The notes below the pieces were generated by a model. The model did not search any database and was not told where the DNA came from. It saw only the letters and a program-made list of their open reading frames with translations. Positions 1-13,000 of a stretch of 64,000 nucleotides of DNA are shown here, piece by piece. Both the position numbers and the translations under genes were made by a program. Source of the DNA: Sphagnum compactum (taxonomy: Eukaryota; Bryophyta; Sphagnopsida; Sphagnales); assembly GCA_965153455.1 (NCBI GenBank), contig OZ234497.1:13998302-14062301 (forward strand), read 5' to 3'. Within the stretch, counting starts at the first letter, position 1, and each line of letters starts with the position of its first letter.

Positions 1-924
1 CTAATTGCTGCACAACAAAGAATTTTTCATTCCCTCTTATGGAAGAAAAGAAAAGACAATGATTCGCTCCCCTTGAAATCCTCCTTTTTAAATTTCCCCT
101 AGGAGTATGAGGTTATGAATTTGCTTTATGAGGAGTTTTTCTTTAGTTTTCATTGTGGGCTTCACTTTCATGACACAATTTTTTTGGGGAGGAGTTTCCC
201 CTCTGAAACAATTTCTTCCCTTGTGAAAATTGCTCTACTTTGCTTGAATAGATTACCTCAACAAACATCTCCGATACAAATACAGTACTGCATTTAGGGC
301 CTCTATACTGAACTGACCTCTTCAGCTTGTCTCATATTGATCCCACTAGTCAAGCAAGAAACATTGCCACAAATCAACTCAAACCAAGCTTTGAAAATTT
401 TGCGAATGAAAATAAAATTACCAAAGCATTGATTGAGGGAACACCAAGTTTTTGCATAACTCCTTTTGCAAGTAGCTTGTGCGGTTGTTGAATTTCAACA
501 ATATAATCAAAGAAAGTAGATCTCTGCAAGTTTTTAAACTAAACCAAATTGCAAGGATCACTCTTGGGTCACTCATATTTTCTGGGTATCCCTTGTGTCT
601 GCAGCGTACTACTATTTTGCTACCTAACCATAAATGAGATAAATATGGTAATTTTGGCAATTGATAAATATTCTTATTATTTATAAATTAAAAAACATCT
701 TTAAATATATTTTTCAAACCTTGTTTGTTTTGTAAGCCTGTAGCCAAATTTTAAAAGTTTAGGAATATACTGCTACATGTTGGAGACATGCTAAAACTAT
801 TGCTTAAATATGACAAGGGGGGCCCCATTTTTCCCCAAAAAGAAAACCACCTTTAAACCATTTGTGACCCCACTTTCCCACAATATTGAACTCCTGCTGC
901 CAATTGGTCCACTCCATCCTTTTC
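1..924. other. Gene-free AT-rich flank
   Basis: I see no gene here. The short open frames are low complexity or lack homology cues. The stretch ends at the boundary of a dispersed repeat whose similarity to other copies in the window starts near 925. Confidence 0.5.
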
Positions 925-1405
925 TCAAAAAATATGGATGATGCCCATACACATTTTTGGTGCTGCCCCCCCCCCCCCCCCCCCCCCCCATACACACTTA
1001 GGCACCATTACAGCCCCAACCAAGGTGTGCCTCACAGGACCCAAAGTGTGTACTGGGCAGCACCAAAGTGTGTCTGGCCACCTCCAGAGACACATTAGAG
1101 TTATCCCTAAAGTAAGAAAAACACAGCACCAGAACCCTGAGTTTGTTTGGTCATACACAAGGTGAGATTTAAAAAAAACTGCAAAAAAGTACATTAGCAT
1201 TCAATGGGGGGTGAAACTCAGAAAACCATCAATTTTTAAGGTGGTAAACTGAGTTTCATCCTGTCTTTCCTTTTTCCTGAGCGCCTCCACTGCTGCTACG
1301 TATATTTTCACTCCTCCAAATTGTACAACTACTATAAATTAGTCTCGAACCTCGTGCATTAAATGCTGAGTTTCATCATTTCATACTGAGTTGCAGCATT
1401 TGATG
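925..1405 (+). repeat. Dispersed repeat family A, copy 1, with a 24-C run
   Basis: The segment from about 1088 to 1400 is matched in reverse complement at about 58090-58680. Shared stretches include the tract reading AGAGTTATCC, the tract with CAGAACCCTGAGTTTG, the AAAGTACATTAGCAT word, and the paired GAAACTCAG / CTGAGTTTC words that make an internal inverted repeat. The part from 925 to 1100 (ATGGATGATGC, ATTACAGCCCCAA, AAAGTGTGT words) is matched in direct orientation at 35138-35300. Positions 966-989 are an uninterrupted run of 24 C. There is no coding capacity; open frames across it are shadows of the C run. The palindromic words suggest a non-autonomous DNA transposon, but the ends and target-site duplication were not resolved. 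Confidence 0.7.
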
Positions 1406-2903
1406 TCTTCCTGTGGGGTACATGGTTAGGTTTTCCATTGCTTAAAAGTATCTAATCTTGCGCTGCCAAATGTGTGAAGGAGGGAATCATGTATAGAACA
1501 CCAAGTCTCATCTTTTGTTTACCCTTGTGTTAAGAATAGACAAGCTGCTGAACAAGAAAAAATATTCAAGGTATTTACATTTACAAATTTTTTGTAATCA
1601 AAGTATCGTAGTAGTACCTGGGCAGCTTTGGTATTAATGTGTTGAATAATTAATATAAAGTTTCGGATTCAGCACTTGAGTTGTTTGGACTTTTGAGAAT
1701 TTTGACATATAAGGACTAAATACAATAAAATCATTATATATCTCACAAGTTTTCTGTTGTTGTCCATTTGCTTAGACTGGTCACAGTTTATGTCACTTTG
1801 TTACATAGAACGAGAGCTTAAAGCAGCAATTTTTGACACTAAGTAAATATTTTTTTCCTCAAAAAAAAATCGACAAAAAAATTTAAAAATGGTGAGCAGC
1901 TACTACAATATTTCATTATGCATGAAATTGAATACATCTCCAAAGTAGATACGTGGTCACTACCGTGTTGGTTAAAGAAATAATCTTTGAATAAAAGGAA
2001 CAAACGATTTCGAGTTGAAGGACAAATCATTTACCAAGTTTATTTTTATTTTCCCACCAACCAACTTTCTCCAAATTCCAGTTCCCCCCCCCCCCCATCA
2101 ACCAATCGTTTATGCTTTAGAACTTTCTTCGTTGTCCTACTTTCCATCTTTAATGTTGTGATATCTTTGTTAAGTATCCTACCTTCCGTCTTAATGCAAT
2201 GATAATTCTGTTGAATAGGTAATATGTGAGCTTAAGGAAATTTGGACAATGGATGAAAATGTAATTAATTGTGGGTCAAGGATGTACACGTTACATATTG
2301 GCTCATTTTCTTCAAGTGTACACTCCATATGAATCCACAAACAATTCCTATGATGTGGGATGGGGCTCAACCGTGAGTTTTTGCATGAATGATAGTGAAT
2401 TTTACATATTTTGTTGCCTGTTGATGTTGGTATGCTCATCACTAACCAAATGCTTTGTATCATGCAATTGTCACAAGATCTGTTGGTGCAATGACTAACT
2501 AGTCCACTGCAGTTTTGAGTTTCCATGACAATGGTGAGGCAATGAACTCCACTGGAGTTTATATGGTGATGATATGATGAGTCGTAACCTACAGCAAGCC
2601 CATGATGATGCTCTAAAGTTGTAATCTATGCACAAGCTTCTGTGACAGCCATGCATGCAACACTGGAGTTGCAATCCTGCAAGTGTTTTGCGACAGAGGT
2701 GCTTGGGATTTTGCTGATCATGAAACATACTGCTTGCAAAAGCCAAACCCTGATTCAGACCTGAATGAAACTGTCCTCACATTTCACATGTCCACAGTTA
2801 GTTGATTTCAAATCATGTGGAGATGCAAGCACACTACTTAACTTGAAGAGAACTAGTGGTCCACCCACCCACAGGCATTGACCGCTTTGTGATCTGACAA
2901 ATT
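1406..2903. other. Intergenic stretch, with a 13-C run
   Basis: No recognisable gene. A run of 13 C lies at 2084-2096. The part from about 2500 to 2903 is less AT-rich and lies just downstream of the PIG-P stop on the minus strand, so part of it may be the 3' untranslated region of that gene. No polyadenylation signal stands out. Confidence 0.4.
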
Positions 2904-4329
2904 CTAACCAAGTTTGCAATTGAATAACAAAGCATTGACTGTAGTAATAGGGATGTCAGATAATGAATCAATGGGCTGATCCTCCTTGCCAACAGAACCT
3001 GATGCACACAAAACCTTCATTGGCTGCCTGGTATGTTCATCTGCTACAGCCAATTTCCTCCCTGATCTCATAAGCTACTTGGATATCTTTCATTGGTTGG
3101 GAAATACAAGGGTGTTGGGTTCTAGCCTGTTTGAGTGTAAAGATTAAATGTAAACATCACAACTACCTACACAAGAAACATGCACTTGACCCTACTAGCC
3201 TGACCATGCATCCAAGACACTTTTCCATAAAAGACAGGATTTCTTACCCAACAGTGTGTTCAAAGAGTGAGGTGGAGGTGTTGTGATGTAGTTTAAGCTT
3301 GTGTAGAAAGTGCAGATTAAAATGGCCACCATTAAATACAAGGGAATTGCTGTTGCCCAATACCTGTGGCTTACAGCTTACCACCATAGCAATACACACT
3401 TCACTGGCAAATCACTGCAAGAACTTCTGTTCCAAGTTGCAACATTGGATTCACATGAACTGTCAAAGCCTTCTTCTCTGTATCAATCTATTTTCCACAT
3501 CAACTACGGTAATCCATTTCAACAAAACCTTCATAGCAGAAATCACATGACTGGAGGCCTTTACCCTATTGGGAATAGTAAGTTGCTCTGTCATTTTCCC
3601 ACAATGATGTAATTCCAAGTGCTTTTACTCATAAAAGTGGAGTGTGGTGAGAGGTAAGGAGGATTACCTGCTAGGATAGTAAGTGATGCCTACAGCATGA
3701 AGCCATGATTCTGGCAAATGTGCCCAGATTATAAATACCACTGCATGCACAATGATTGTGTCAATTTTTCCATCTCAAATTCAAGTATCTAATAGGCAAT
3801 CAGAAAATGATCCTTTTACTTCCCATTTGTCTTCAGGCACAGATTTTGACTGTGGAGTTGGTTTCAAACTAAAATAGCCTTCAGAAACCCCATCACCACC
3901 TACTTCAAAAGCATATCAAAACACACATAGGATATATAATAATTGAGGAGAAACAAAAAAGGCTGCAAACAAAAAATAAACGAATTTTCGAATTTTCAAG
4001 GAAGGAGCAGAAGCAAGGACCAAAAGCAACCAGGGTAGAGATGGCTCCACAAATCCATACACCTCAGTTGGCTTCACTCCCTGCTTGGAACCAGACATAA
4101 CAGGCTCCAGCTCCCCTTTTGCTAAAAGAGACACTGAGGCTCCATCCCTAGACAGTGACACTGCCCACTTTGGACTAGCTATACCAGCTGCTCCCATCCT
4201 GACTGGCCTCTCTTGCTGAAGAAGCAAACTCAGCTTTACACTGGCACCATGTGTCTCCCAAACTGACCAGTATCCACAAGCTCCTGCTTGGCATCCTCTT
4301 GCAGATTTAGGTTTAGGGTTTCTTGACAT
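2904..4329 (-). CDS. PIGP: PIG-P, phosphatidylinositol N-acetylglucosaminyltransferase subunit P (multi-exon; apparent frameshift in exon 1)
   Basis: PIG-P is a small two-helix ER membrane subunit of the enzyme that moves GlcNAc to phosphatidylinositol, the first step of GPI-anchor synthesis. I built four exons on the minus strand: 4329-4021, 3740-3668, 3363-3248 and 3061-2904. All three introns are GT-AG, and the phases (1, 2, 1) match. Diagnostic pieces in order: PTEVYGFV then GAISTLVAF (first helix), IIWAHLPESWLHAVGITYYPSR, YWATAIPLYLMVAI (second helix), NYITTPPPHSLNTL, and EDQPIDSLSDIPIT close to the C-terminus, stop TAG at 2906-2904. Oddity: YGFV and GAIST lie in adjacent frames; one G seems to be missing at 4047-4048. 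Apart from that base the model is a complete protein of about 218 residues. The start is uncertain: an upstream exon 4645-4600 with a GTGAGT donor could splice in phase to an acceptor before 4283. The last acceptor (3063-3062) has a weak pyrimidine tract. Confidence 0.88.
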
Positions 4330-6079
4330 ACTGTAGGCATATTCATATTTGCTTTCTACACAAATGATCTGTACAAGCTTCAGTTATCCATACACAAACT
4401 CTGCACACAAACAGCAATTAGCTTTGTTGTATAATCAACCTACAAGTTAGTTCATATGAAAGTTACAGCTGTAGTTTAAGTAGGGGCAGACAAAGGTGCA
4501 GGAACAAGATCCTTGTTGCTTGGAATAAGGGGACTCCATTTGAAGGCAGAGTACCCCAGACATTTGAGTCAATAAGTGAACACTGTCCTACAAACTCACC
4601 ACACACACTTGCCATTGAGACTCTTTGTCTTCTCCCTCTGGGCATGATTGCTTTCTGACATTGAACTCTTGCTGAATTCAAATTGGTGTCTAGAAAGTCA
4701 AGGAGAACACCTTTGCCTCAAAGTCCTACCTCAATGTTGTCTTGGACAGGAAATAAGTTCAAGTTGAGAGCAAACAAGAGAGAGAAAGATTAACATTGGA
4801 TGCCCTTGAGCTGTTTTCAGAAGAGAAAGAGGTAGCTGCCATGCAAACCATAAGTTAGCTAAGTACATTTCCTACTGCAAATGTTTGAACCCTACCATGG
4901 GCAATGCCTTATTTCAAAACTCTGGAAATCGTTCAAAAATCATGAGGTCTTGTGATGCTTGCTACAATGATAAAAAGCACTTGTGCTAGAGCAACAAAAC
5001 AAACTATTGCAATCATCTGTTGATGAAGGCTGCAACATGACAATGATGTTGACCACTATAAGGAGGATGTTGACCAAATGAATTCTGGAAGGCATTTTAT
5101 TTGAGGCGGATGATGGTCACACCCACCCATCAAAACTATGATTTCAAATCAAAATTGCGCTATGAGCAAAAAGGAGAACCACATGAAAAGTTGTTCTAGA
5201 AGCTGCACCAAATTGTGTCATGAATTTAGCATCCAAAGAGACAGAATCAAAGTCATTCTTGCAGTTAATTGCAGTCTGCCTGACCTTTAGACTTTGGTGG
5301 CAGATGTCACTGGTCTAGAGGTGCTCAACGCTCAGCAAGTTCTACTTTTATTTTGCAACAATGCAAAGATAAAGGTAGAACTTGCAACAAACATTGTTAC
5401 TCAACCTCGCAACAACACTCCATTCTTCAATTCAACAGCTTGCAGAACATCTTCAGCAACTGCACTGTTCAAACCCCCAGGTAATGGCAATAGATCAGTC
5501 AAGGTGAATAGCTACTCAGAAGTCAAGGCACCATAAGAATGAAAATGAAACAGGAAACCAAGTGGAGGATTAGATCAGTGCTTACAACTGAGCAAAGTCA
5601 ACTCTTCAATGCTACTCTGCTCCTGCACAGACGTCAAGGCCAAGAATGTAAAATCCCTGCAACCTTCAACAAAATGGCAAGAGAATTAGGCCCAGAAAAC
5701 AAAATCCACTGCCTATTGTTCGATGAGTTGTATAGCTGCTGCTGCATCATGTAGGTTGAGAACCCAGGTCGAGTGGGATGGGTACTCTCAATCTCCATTG
5801 GAGAACACAGGAGTACAATTCCAGTATAATACTCATGTGTTCTCCCTTGAAGATTGAGAGTACCCATAAAAGCAAAGCCATCATCTTCCCTTCAATAGAA
5901 TGATGATCCACTACTGCACAAGTGGAAGAAAAAGCCAAAAAGACAGCCAACTAAAAAAGGAGCCAACTGCTGGCAGATGTCCCCCACCTGCAGCATCAAA
6001 GAGAAGAAGAGAGAAAAACTCAAACTACATCATCACAACCCAAAACAGCAACAGCCACCACAAAAGAAAAATCCCAGGA
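4330..6079. other. Intergenic, with a possible 5' exon of PIG-P
   Basis: On the minus strand, 4645-4600 starts with ATG, encodes 15 residues rich in arginine and serine, and ends at a GTGAGT donor in phase 1. It could be the first coding exon of PIG-P. The rest (about 4.7-6.1 kb) shows only short open frames with no family features. The undetected last exon of NUP62 could lie here or further up. Confidence 0.35.
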
Positions 6080-6640
6080 AATTAAAAAAAACTTGAGCTT
6101 GGCTCAGACCCAAAGCAGGCCCCTCCCAAGATAAGAAAACAAACAAAAGTTGCAACTGAAAGCAGTCTTCCATCCCTAGAACTTGGATATGTTTTTTGTC
6201 CTTTATTTTCCCATGTCCTCTCCCGTGCCATGGCAACAAGATGGATTCCTATTTGATCACTATTAACCACTAACAATGAAACATGAATTTGTATGCTTTC
6301 ATTAAATAGGCAATTCAATAGGAGATATCTTTTCCTTGATTAGACCATTAGGTTGGAGACTTACTTGATGTAGTTGTACCAACTATATGTGACTAGTTCA
6401 TGCAATCTTTCATGAACTACTATGTCCATTTTCAAAAGACTTTGAAATCTCCAAGGCCTTCACAAATGATTTGAGGAGCCATGGATTTAATCATTCCATG
6501 TGAGATTGGTTGGACCATGGAAGTAACAAGTGGTTGCCCAACTTTTCTCATTTTTTATAGAATGGCTACCATCTTATCAAGAATATTAGGGTAGTCGTCT
6601 AACATGCATTTTGCCTACTAGCTTTATGGTGTACTAAGTT
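6080..6640 (-). pseudogene. Decayed pogo/jerky-like DDE transposase, N-terminal half
   Basis: Read on the minus strand across several frames, this stretch gives an ordered set of transposase blocks. First comes a YPNILDKM helix with a following KMRKVGQPLVTSMVQPI block (about 6595-6510). Then come the WT..FMKDCMNWSH-type DNA-binding block, a YLMKAYK block (about 6310-6291), the catalytic VVNSDQIGIHLV block (about 6272-6230, the first Asp of the DDE triad), RTWENKGQK, and HIQVLGMED (about 6195-6170). Stops and frameshifts separate the blocks, so it is not functional. The family is the DDE_1 superfamily endonuclease with a CENP-B-like N-terminus (pogo/Tigger/jerky type), judged from motifs recalled, not from a search. 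The C-terminal half is not recognisable downstream (below 6080). A relic of the same family, preserving the other half, is at 62.9-63.9 kb on the plus strand. Confidence 0.75.
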
Positions 6641-8640
6641 CATTCACACCCTTCCAATTTGGCTTCAATTCACTTTGGACATGAATCATTTGAATAAAGA
6701 CCCTCTACTTAATTGCTCACATGGACTATGCAAGTTGAATTTCCTATAAACAGTCTTGACATAATGAAGAACATTGGCATGGTTGCCATACCTCTTTAAC
6801 GTAGCTTGGATTGGTGGTTAGATATTTAGGTGAAACTAGTTTGAATATCATCTTATTGTTTTCCACCTCTTTGGATTTAGATCAGTTGTAATCTCCTCTT
6901 CAACATCATCTTGCTTAATCTAATGTTCGCATAACATGACATAACATTTCCACGATCTCCCAACTAGCTATTTCTCTAGCTTCTATACATTATTATGAAT
7001 CACTTGAATTTCAAGCAATTAAACTTCATGGCACAAAATAACTTCTCTTAACTCACAATTAATCAATTTGAACATAGATTTGAGGAATCTTTCATAACCC
7101 ATTTTCAATAATGCATTGTGAAAATGAGCATAAACTACGAGTCTATCAAGTTTTGCAATTATTGGTACCACATTCATGTAATCACAAAATACCTTCTTGA
7201 AATCAAGTTGATGAAGCATATGAATGCCAAACAATGCATATCAAGAAATCCAAGAAACATTTTGCATGTAGTGCTTTTGGATTAGAAATACACAAATGGA
7301 TTGGTATTTAATGTACAATTGTTTTGCAAAAGACATATAGACTGATAGTCTAATACTTAACAATTGTTGAATGTTTGGATGTTTTCTATGTTTGAAAGCC
7401 AAAATTTTCAATTTTCAATTTTGATTGCCAAATCAAAATTTGAAAATTAATTAATTAATTATTCAACAAATATCTATCAAAACTATGCCAATATTACAAT
7501 GTCTTGAAATATTAACTTCAACCTTTCACACCTTATTCTTATGCAAACCTACTTCAAAAGTTATAAAGATGATGATGTCATTATGTGTGGTGGATGCAAT
7601 GTTGAAGTCTTCAAAAAATATTCATTGAACTTCATATGATTAACAACCCACCTAAAGATATTAAAAGTGCACATTTGGAAAGAAAAAATTGACAATAAAA
7701 TAAAGTTTCATAACTCAAGTCTCAAAAAGACTTATGAAAATAAGATCCAAATTTCACCATCTCAAATCCATACATAAACTTTGACTAAGGTTTTCAAAGG
7801 AAACATATGGGTTTGTTATTTCATACTATAACTCATATTTAATCATTACAAATCATTTAAAATGAAACTCAATATTTGTAGCATTCCATTTAAGAGAGAG
7901 CAGGTCCAATTTTTGGAACTTTAGAAGCCCCTTATACAGTTGCTTGGGAATGAAGTTGTTAATCTGCAATCAGTTGCCAATTGATAGATTTATAATTATA
8001 TTATTTTCCATAAGCATTTAAACAAAAAACAAATCATTTAAGCAGTTAAGAATGAGGATTTACGACTTTCCCAAAAATTGCATTAGAAAATGGCACCACT
8101 TAGTAAAGCATTACCAATCGTTTGTACTCACATTCAGGACTAGCTACATTTTACCCATGGGTGCCAAAGCAATACATGGACCCACTACAAATCTAGAACC
8201 ATTTCTTAAATATGGCAAATAGAGGTTGCAGACCTTGCAACATTCAACAGACTGCACAAAAGGCCTTCCATTGCTCTTGCTTGTGGATCACATAAGGGCA
8301 CCCTTCAGCTTATGGTTTCGACAATAAAAATCTGGTCAAAAGTCCAACTAAAGTAAGAAGTTTAAAATCTGCAGTGTGTAACTTGCTTCAAAATTTTGTG
8401 ACTCTAGGAATTGGTTGATGATCCGTGCACTAAGCAAAATGTATAGAATTACTTAACAGAGGACCGCATCTAGCCAAAATAGCCCATAACTCACCTGCAA
8501 AGTGAGTGTTCCATCACATTAGCTATTCCTATTACCAAATACCAAGGTTTCCAAAAAAGGTTCATTTCTTCATGAAATTGGGAGTTCCATTTTGTGACAA
8601 TGCAAAGTTTCCTCTACAATGCGTCAGCTAACTGAATGTC
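6641..8640. other. AT-rich intergenic stretch
   Basis: No gene recognised. About 7400-7500 holds AT-rich inverted words (AATTTTCAATTTTGATT and its complement) followed by TTAATTAATTAATTATTC. A similar arrangement recurs near 60370-60450, suggesting another old dispersed repeat. Confidence 0.4.
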
Positions 8641-9700
8641 AACTTTGATTTACTTTTGGTCGTACCAGTGCCCAGTTGATACTTCCTCCTGTTCCAAAAT
8701 TTCAAGCTCCCTGAAGTGGAAAACCCCATTCCAGGACTTCATCTTATGCTGCTCTGCTGGTACAAAAGCATGCAGAGCCTGTGGTACACAATGATCCACC
8801 CCAACCCAGACCCCTTTTTCATAAGTCAGGTTGAATCTTGCAAGCTCCCAAGGCCTGTAGTACACAATGATTCACCACAACCCAAACCCTTTTCACAAGA
8901 AGTCAGGTTGAAACCTGCCATGTCCGAAACATCCATGAATTCTTTGTGTTCTTGATGAAAGCTACTTTCTTAAAGCAGGAACTGGACAATTGCATTGGCC
9001 TGGATTACTCTGTTTCATGTGATCCATATATTGGAGTCAAGGAACATAATCAAGGGTCAATAGGGGGCCTCCATCTGTGGTTGTTCAACAGCCAAAGATA
9101 CCTAAAATGCCTAGTGACAATAACTAACTCAACAAGATTTTGTAAATCCAGGACTCAAAAGTAGGTAGGTCATTTCCAGTTCTTGATGTATTGTCCAATG
9201 TATGAAGAATGTTTGTATCATAACATGGAGGAAGACTACCACAGCCAGTTCACAACAGAGTGCTACTTTATGACTCAGATACAATGGCCTCTTGCATGGA
9301 AAGGCCATGACTGTTTGTGAATGTGGAATGCCCAATTTTAGCTCCTTCAAGACCCTTTCAAGCTCCTTGTAGTCGAGAAAGCCCATAGGTTTTATCATGT
9401 GCTGCTCCCTGGTCTGCAAAGGATTGAATGCGCCCTGAGAGCTCCCCAGCCTACACAAAGTAGCACCCCCAACCCATTTTGTATTTCAAATCCAGACAGA
9501 TCAAACCCAATCTCCAATGCACTATCCCGTGGTGGGGGGCCTCCAGTTTCTCTATTTCTAGACCTTGACAACAATTTCCAAGCGATAACAGATTACTACA
9601 GGCCCTGGATTCCCATTGCTTCCAGGTTCCTTGCAATTTTGAACTCCTAGTGCTTAGTCCAAAGTACATTCATGGAGTTTCCCAACATCATGTTCATACC
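8641..9700 (-). repeat. Locally duplicated, semi-open segment downstream of NUP62
   Basis: Two tandem units of about 76 bp start at 8777 and 8853; both carry the GCCTGTrGTACACAATGATyCAC word and a TCAGGTTGAA word. On the minus strand, about 8680-8760 resembles about 9310-9400 (shared GAGCAGCA, ATGGGsTTTyC and GGAGCTTGAA words). One minus-strand frame is open at 8865-8650 (71 residues, containing YYRPWELARFNLTYEKGVW), but I recognise no family. It may be an old gene fragment or a transposon remnant. It lies in what could be the last intron or 3' region of NUP62. Confidence 0.5.
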
Positions 9701-10025
9701 CTCCTGGTTTTCAAAAATCATGGTATTGGTTACAGGACTCAATTTTTTTGCTGTTGTGCTCTCTTCTTAACTGGCCATGTCTTAATAAACAGAAGAGTAC
9801 ACTAAGAAAGTGAATATCATATCAGGTAAGTGCAATGCAAAAATCTTGGAGTGATGTTGAAGGAGGATGTGCTTAGGGATGTATCTTTCCGTTGCACCCA
9901 GTCAGTCAAAACCAAAAATCAGTGAAGAATGAGTGCATAGGTGTTCAACTTACAATTTCCCGATGTGTTGGAATACAGATAATCCAGCACAAGATGCAGA
10001 CTCAGAAGGGGACCAGGGTAAATAC

Positions 10026-13000
10026 CTTCTCATCAATCCACATAAGAGAAGTAAGTTGATTGTTGAGGATGCGGACTACCAAATCAAGCGGACTTGCTCC
10101 TTCCACCATTTCCAAGTCTCCTCCCTGTGAAAAGACCAAGCTGATGGACATAGTGGAACTATAGTGCCCATAAATCCAGCTCATAAATCTAAATTTACAG
10201 GAAAGGCTCTTTTCCCTTCTCTGCTGGTTCTTAATACCAATGAATTACAGTTTCTGAACACCCATTAGCACATTGCACTTCAATTTGCTTGTGACATATC
10301 TATAAGTAAAACAGATGTGCACAACTCATGTCATACTGAATGTGTGATCCCAAAAATGCCAATACTTCTGCATAGGTGGAAAGACGCTAATTTCCTGGTC
10401 TACATATGACCCTGTACCATGCACTTGCCTGAGCAAGCAACAGTAACATCCAGCATTGTGGTCAATGCAAGTGATCTTAACACAACCCCTCTAATCAGAA
10501 ATGCTCAGGGAATTGACTTCTCGTACCTGAGCAGCATTGATGTTTTGGATATTCTCCTTAATTTTCTCCCCCATGCGCTCAAGCTCCCTCTCCACAAACT
10601 CTGCTTGCTCATACCTGCATGCACACATTCCCATCAGCTCAGATCTTGCATTGTCAAAGGTGACAATTAATAAAGGTACAACAATAGTTTTGGTTCAAAG
10701 CCCATCGTGACATCTGTTGTCTCATCATTTGTGTTATCTTCACCCTTTGGCAGAGAGGAACCTCTGTGTTTGTGAAACATTGTCCACAGAATGGTGTTCA
10801 CCAACAACAAACTAGCCATCATGTCTAGTGTTTCAAAGGAGAAAGTCCAAGAATCTTTCAGCTGGAGTAGGAAAACATTTCACCAACTGAGTCATAGTTA
10901 GAACCACAACGAAAAGATTGTCTCTTACATCATATCACGAGTTGCTGCTGCCTCATCCTCTACAAGACTTGGCCGCTCATCTCTGTAGATTCTCTCAGCT
11001 TCATCCTCCATGCTTTCCAAAGACTTCTCAATCTGGCCAATAAAGACACATAGAAAACTGAAGTAAGACATCTCTCCTCCGACAAATAATTCGTGAGATT
11101 AAAAGCATGGCACACCGAGACGAGAATCTATAACAACTTGGGGAGATAACCTCTTGTTGATGGGTCTCAATAAGCTCAAGTTGTCGCTCAAGGCTGTGCT
11201 GTGATTCCACCACCTTTGCTACCTCACTCTGCACACAATCCACAACCAGAAGTACTGTTTTGAATTCCTTTGGTCCTAGCAGACAAGATATAGCATATGT
11301 GTTCACATCATCAGCTTGCCACTTCAAAATACTTTGTAGTTAATACTAACCTCAAGCTTGATCAACAGATTGCGGTTGGTGATGATGCGCCGATCCCACT
11401 CACCCAGGGCCTCTGCCTGCTTCCGGAACTTGGACGTTCGCTCTTGTAGTTCATGTGTCCACTCCTTGATGATCTGCAGGATCATCACAAAGAGTTCAGC
11501 CACCATATATCTCACATGTGAAAAAAAAGAAATCCCTGACCTCTAATATCACAGAACTAATTCACAGTTCATCTCAGTAGAGCAGAAAGCATGAGGGTAA
11601 TGATATGAGACATAACCTCATGTTCCACCAAATGCAGAAAACAAAAACACAGAAGTCCCCAATCACCAGTGAATAAGTCCATGTGGCACTTTACTTCTGG
11701 GATGAACTTAAAAAGAGCTACTATCATAGCAAAGACACATCCATGGGTTTTCAAGCTGTAGCAGGTTGGTTATGTAAAACATGAACCACTACAGATTGGT
11801 GAAGTGCCTCTCTTAAATTGTAAAAAACTAATGCTCCAAATGGACTGACTACCTCTTCAACAGTCTTCCCTACAACTTCTGAAGGGGGTTTTGGTGTTTT
11901 TGCTGCTGAGGTTGTAAGGGCTCCTCTTGTTCTGCAAGAAAACAGTTACATAAAGCCAACCTTAGTAACACAGAACAGCTCATGAAGCAAAAAAGTTGTC
12001 CAGTTATATTAAAGACAGGATTGTACCAACCACTAATTACAGTGCATTTACTTTAGACAAAAAAGAATTCGTGTCTATTTGATTAGATAAGCAGCAAAAT
12101 CCAGCTACAGTAAGTATGCTTCTTTGTAGAAAGTTGGACATCATGTACACAAATCTTCTCAACATCTTCACCTTCACCTGTATCATCACTCTCTCCACAA
12201 TCCCTAAGCAGCTGGAAATTCTCACTTAGCAATAATCTCCCATGCATTTATATCACTATGGGAGTTCATATTTCATACCCAGCTGCAGAGGTGGGCATGG
12301 TAGAAGCAGTGGATGCTGCAGCTACAGTAGTTGGTGTCAAAGTTGCTGCAGATGAAGTAGGAAGATTTGCAAAACTGAAGGCGCCTCCTGTACTAGCCGA
12401 TGGCATAACAAAGCCTGCACAAATACAACTCCAAATATGGAATTAGCAGCAACCAAAGGAGGTAGACCTGGAAGCATCACAAATAGTAGACAACAAGAGA
12501 GAAGAAGGATTCTCAAAACCAATGTACTCACCAGTGGATGGTGCTGATGTAGCAGGTGTTGAAGGAGCACTAGTCTTTGCAGGAATAGAGAAGCTAGGGC
12601 CGCCACCCTGACTGCTACTGGTTGTTGCCCCAGCAAATGAGAATCCTCCAGAGGATGCAGTTCCTCCTGAAGCTCCACCCAATGAACCAAAAATACCACC
12701 TGTAGAAGTGAGAGCTGGAGTGGACGAAGCAGTAGCTGAAGAAGCAAAAGAAAAGCCACTTGCACTAGTTGGAGCCATGGCAGTTGATGAGAAAATTGAA
12801 GAGGAGGCTGCAGTTGTAGAAGGCGTCGCTGCTGCTGAACTAGCAGGTAGTGAGAATGAAGGTATTGAGGGAGAAGGCATTTTGAAGAGGGATGGGGCTG
12901 ATGCAGGTTGTCCTGATGCTGGAGTGGCAAGAGATGAAAAACCAGAGCCGAACAAAGGGCTTGATGAAGTAGCTGGGGTTGGAGTTGTCGATCCAAATGC

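Noticed and set aside
9129-9669. Last NUP62 exons
   Set aside because: Minus frames here are open but lack the expected continuation after IDEK, and parts match a local repeat.
12037-12225. Possible extra NUP62 exon
   Set aside because: It lies in the intron between exons 2 and 3, whose phases already join correctly.
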